NCBI GenBank assembly: GCA_016212245.1
Contig: JACRGU010000026.1
Span: 1 to 6,426, forward strand
DNA: 6,426 bases
Source: Nitrospirota bacterium
GTDB taxonomy: Bacteria; Nitrospirota; Thermodesulfovibrionia; Thermodesulfovibrionales; SM23-35
Reading direction: 5' to 3'
The notes below the pieces were generated by a model. That model did not search any database and had not been told where the DNA came from. It saw only the letters and a program-made list of their open reading frames with translations. A program made the translations under genes and the position numbers. Shown in pieces: positions 5,352 through 6,426 of the stretch (position 1 is its first letter; every line of letters starts with the position of its first letter).

Positions 5352-6426
5352 TCATGATAGATAAAACTTTTTGCCCGCTGTCTGTTTTGCAACACCTTTT
5401 AATTCAAGACTGAGGAGAATGCCAAGCACTCTTGATGCAGGCATGCCACTTTCTCTTGAGATTATATCAATGTGTTTTGGCTCACCTGTGAGCACATTGC
5501 AGATGTTCCTTTCCTCATCTGTAACTTCTATCCTTGCTTTATCCTTACATTTTATAAATCCCTTTAACACAGAAGCAAGTTCTTCAACAATATCGTCTGT
5601 CTTCTGAACCAGCTTTGCACCTCGCTTTATCAGTTCATTAGTGCCTTCCGAATTAGGTGATGTTATATTGCCAGGAATGGCAAAGACCTCTCTATTCTGC
5701 TCTACAGCACATTTTGCTGTGATCAGAGAACCGCTGTCAGAGGTTGCCTCAATAACGAGTACACCAAGAGAAAGTCCACTTATGAGCCTGTTTCTCCGGG
5801 GAAAATTTTCCCTGTTAGGCGGTGTCCTGGGAGGGAACTCACTTACAACACAACCTGAATCTATTATTTTGTTCATCAAACCTTTGTTTTCCGGGGGATA
5901 AGGCACATCAAGCCCTGAGCCCAGAACAGCAATACTCCTGCCTCCGGACCTCAATGCCCCTATGTGTGATAGGGCATCAATGCCCCTTGCCATACCACTT
6001 ACAATAGTAAAACCCATGGATGCAAGCTCTTCAGAGATTTTTTCTGTAACTGATGTTCCATATGGTGTTGGTTTGCGTGAGCCGACTATTGCTATTGAGT
6101 AACGGTCTTCGGGTTGTATATCGCCTTTTGTATAGATGACAATAGGGGCATCCTCAATCTCCCTGAGCATCTCCGGATATGAGGGTTCACCAAATCCTAT
6201 AACCCTAATCCCCTTTTTCTCTAAAACCCTGAACCGTTTCTCCACATCCTTCCATGATGAAAATCTCTTTATATTCTTTGCCCTAAATGTCCCTATCCCT
6301 TCAACAGAAAAGAGGTCATCAAGTCCTGCATTGAATATACCTTCGGGTGTGCCAAAGACAGAAAGTAGACTCCTGCACGAAGCAGGCCCTATATCTGGCA
6401 CCATTGATAGTGCAATCCAATACCTC
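5352..6426 (-). CDS. dprA: DNA processing protein DprA (Smf), 5' end outside the window
   Basis: DprA binds incoming single-stranded DNA in the cytoplasm and loads RecA during natural transformation. An internal ATG at 6404 is not the start: the frame continues upstream to the edge with RYWIALS, a typical DprA beginning, so only a few residues are missing. Counting from that ATG, the protein shows an N-terminal helix-hairpin-helix (SAM-like) region (1 to 50, with VPDIGP and VEGIG), the Rossmann core with IVGSR (106 to 110), SGMARGID (136 to 143), FPRRNRLISGLS (201 to 212), SGSLITA (224 to 230) and FAIPGN (241 to 246), and a C-terminal winged helix (about 290 to 350) ending in GKKFYLS. All core signatures are intact, so the gene looks functional. 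It ends just before the structured element that separates it from topA. Confidence 0.97.
   Translation of the reverse strand, partial: RYWIALSMVPDIGPASCRSLLSVFGTPEGIFNAGLDDLFSVEGIGTFRAKNIKRFSSWKDVEKRFRVLEKKGIRVIGFGEPSYPEMLREIEDAPIVIYTKGDIQPEDRYSIAIVGSRKPTPYGTSVTEKISEELASMGFTIVSGMARGIDALSHIGALRSGGRSIAVLGSGLDVPYPPENKGLMNKIIDSGCVVSEFPPRTPPNRENFPRRNRLISGLSLGVLVIEATSDSGSLITAKCAVEQNREVFAIPGNITSPNSEGTNELIKRGAKLVQKTDDIVEELASVLKGFIKCKDKARIEVTDEERNICNVLTGEPKHIDIISRESGMPASRVLGILLSLELKGVAKQTAGKKFYLS

Noticed and set aside
5195..5395. Minus-strand 66-residue and plus-strand reading frames across the dprA-topA gap
   Set aside because: They run through the inverted-repeat element and into the ends of dprA or topA; the codons come from the palindrome and there is no family resemblance or good ribosome binding site.
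6402..6404. ATG at 6404 as the start of dprA
   Set aside because: The frame continues upstream with RYWIALS, which belongs to the conserved DprA N-terminus, so the true start is beyond the window.

Overview
The window is a run of genes on the minus strand, read from the right edge to the left: dprA (start lies outside the window), topA, a MobB-like P-loop NTPase, a 56-residue helix-turn-helix protein, a CcsA/CcsB-type cytochrome c biogenesis membrane protein, and hemA. The start codon of one more gene, most likely hemC, falls on the left edge. Every junction after topA overlaps by 1, 4 or 29 bases, so topA to hemA looks like one translationally coupled operon. I see no convincing plus-strand gene, rRNA, tRNA or CRISPR array.

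The gene content suggests a Gram-negative anaerobe or microaerophile that makes c-type cytochromes by system II and heme by the C5 (glutamyl-tRNA) route. Gene order, composition and repeat style remind me of Nitrospirota or the former deltaproteobacteria; this is an impression and not proof. The right part handles DNA: DprA loads RecA on incoming single strands and TopA relaxes negative supercoils. The middle pair may belong to molybdenum cofactor chemistry. The left part links heme synthesis (HemA) to heme delivery and attachment (CcsB).

Three things are unusual. First, topA carries four in-frame arrays of 7-bp tandem repeats, one of them flanking a GC-rich palindrome between two zinc fingers. 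Second, the dprA-topA gap holds a 113-bp element with long inverted arms and two internal hairpins, foldable as a three-way junction. Third, hemA is cut by one in-frame TAA just before its conserved C-terminal block, which continues intact for 43 codons to a second stop followed by the ribosome binding site of the next gene.

The only gene-free stretch above 100 bases is the dprA-topA gap (156 bases), mostly filled by the structured element.
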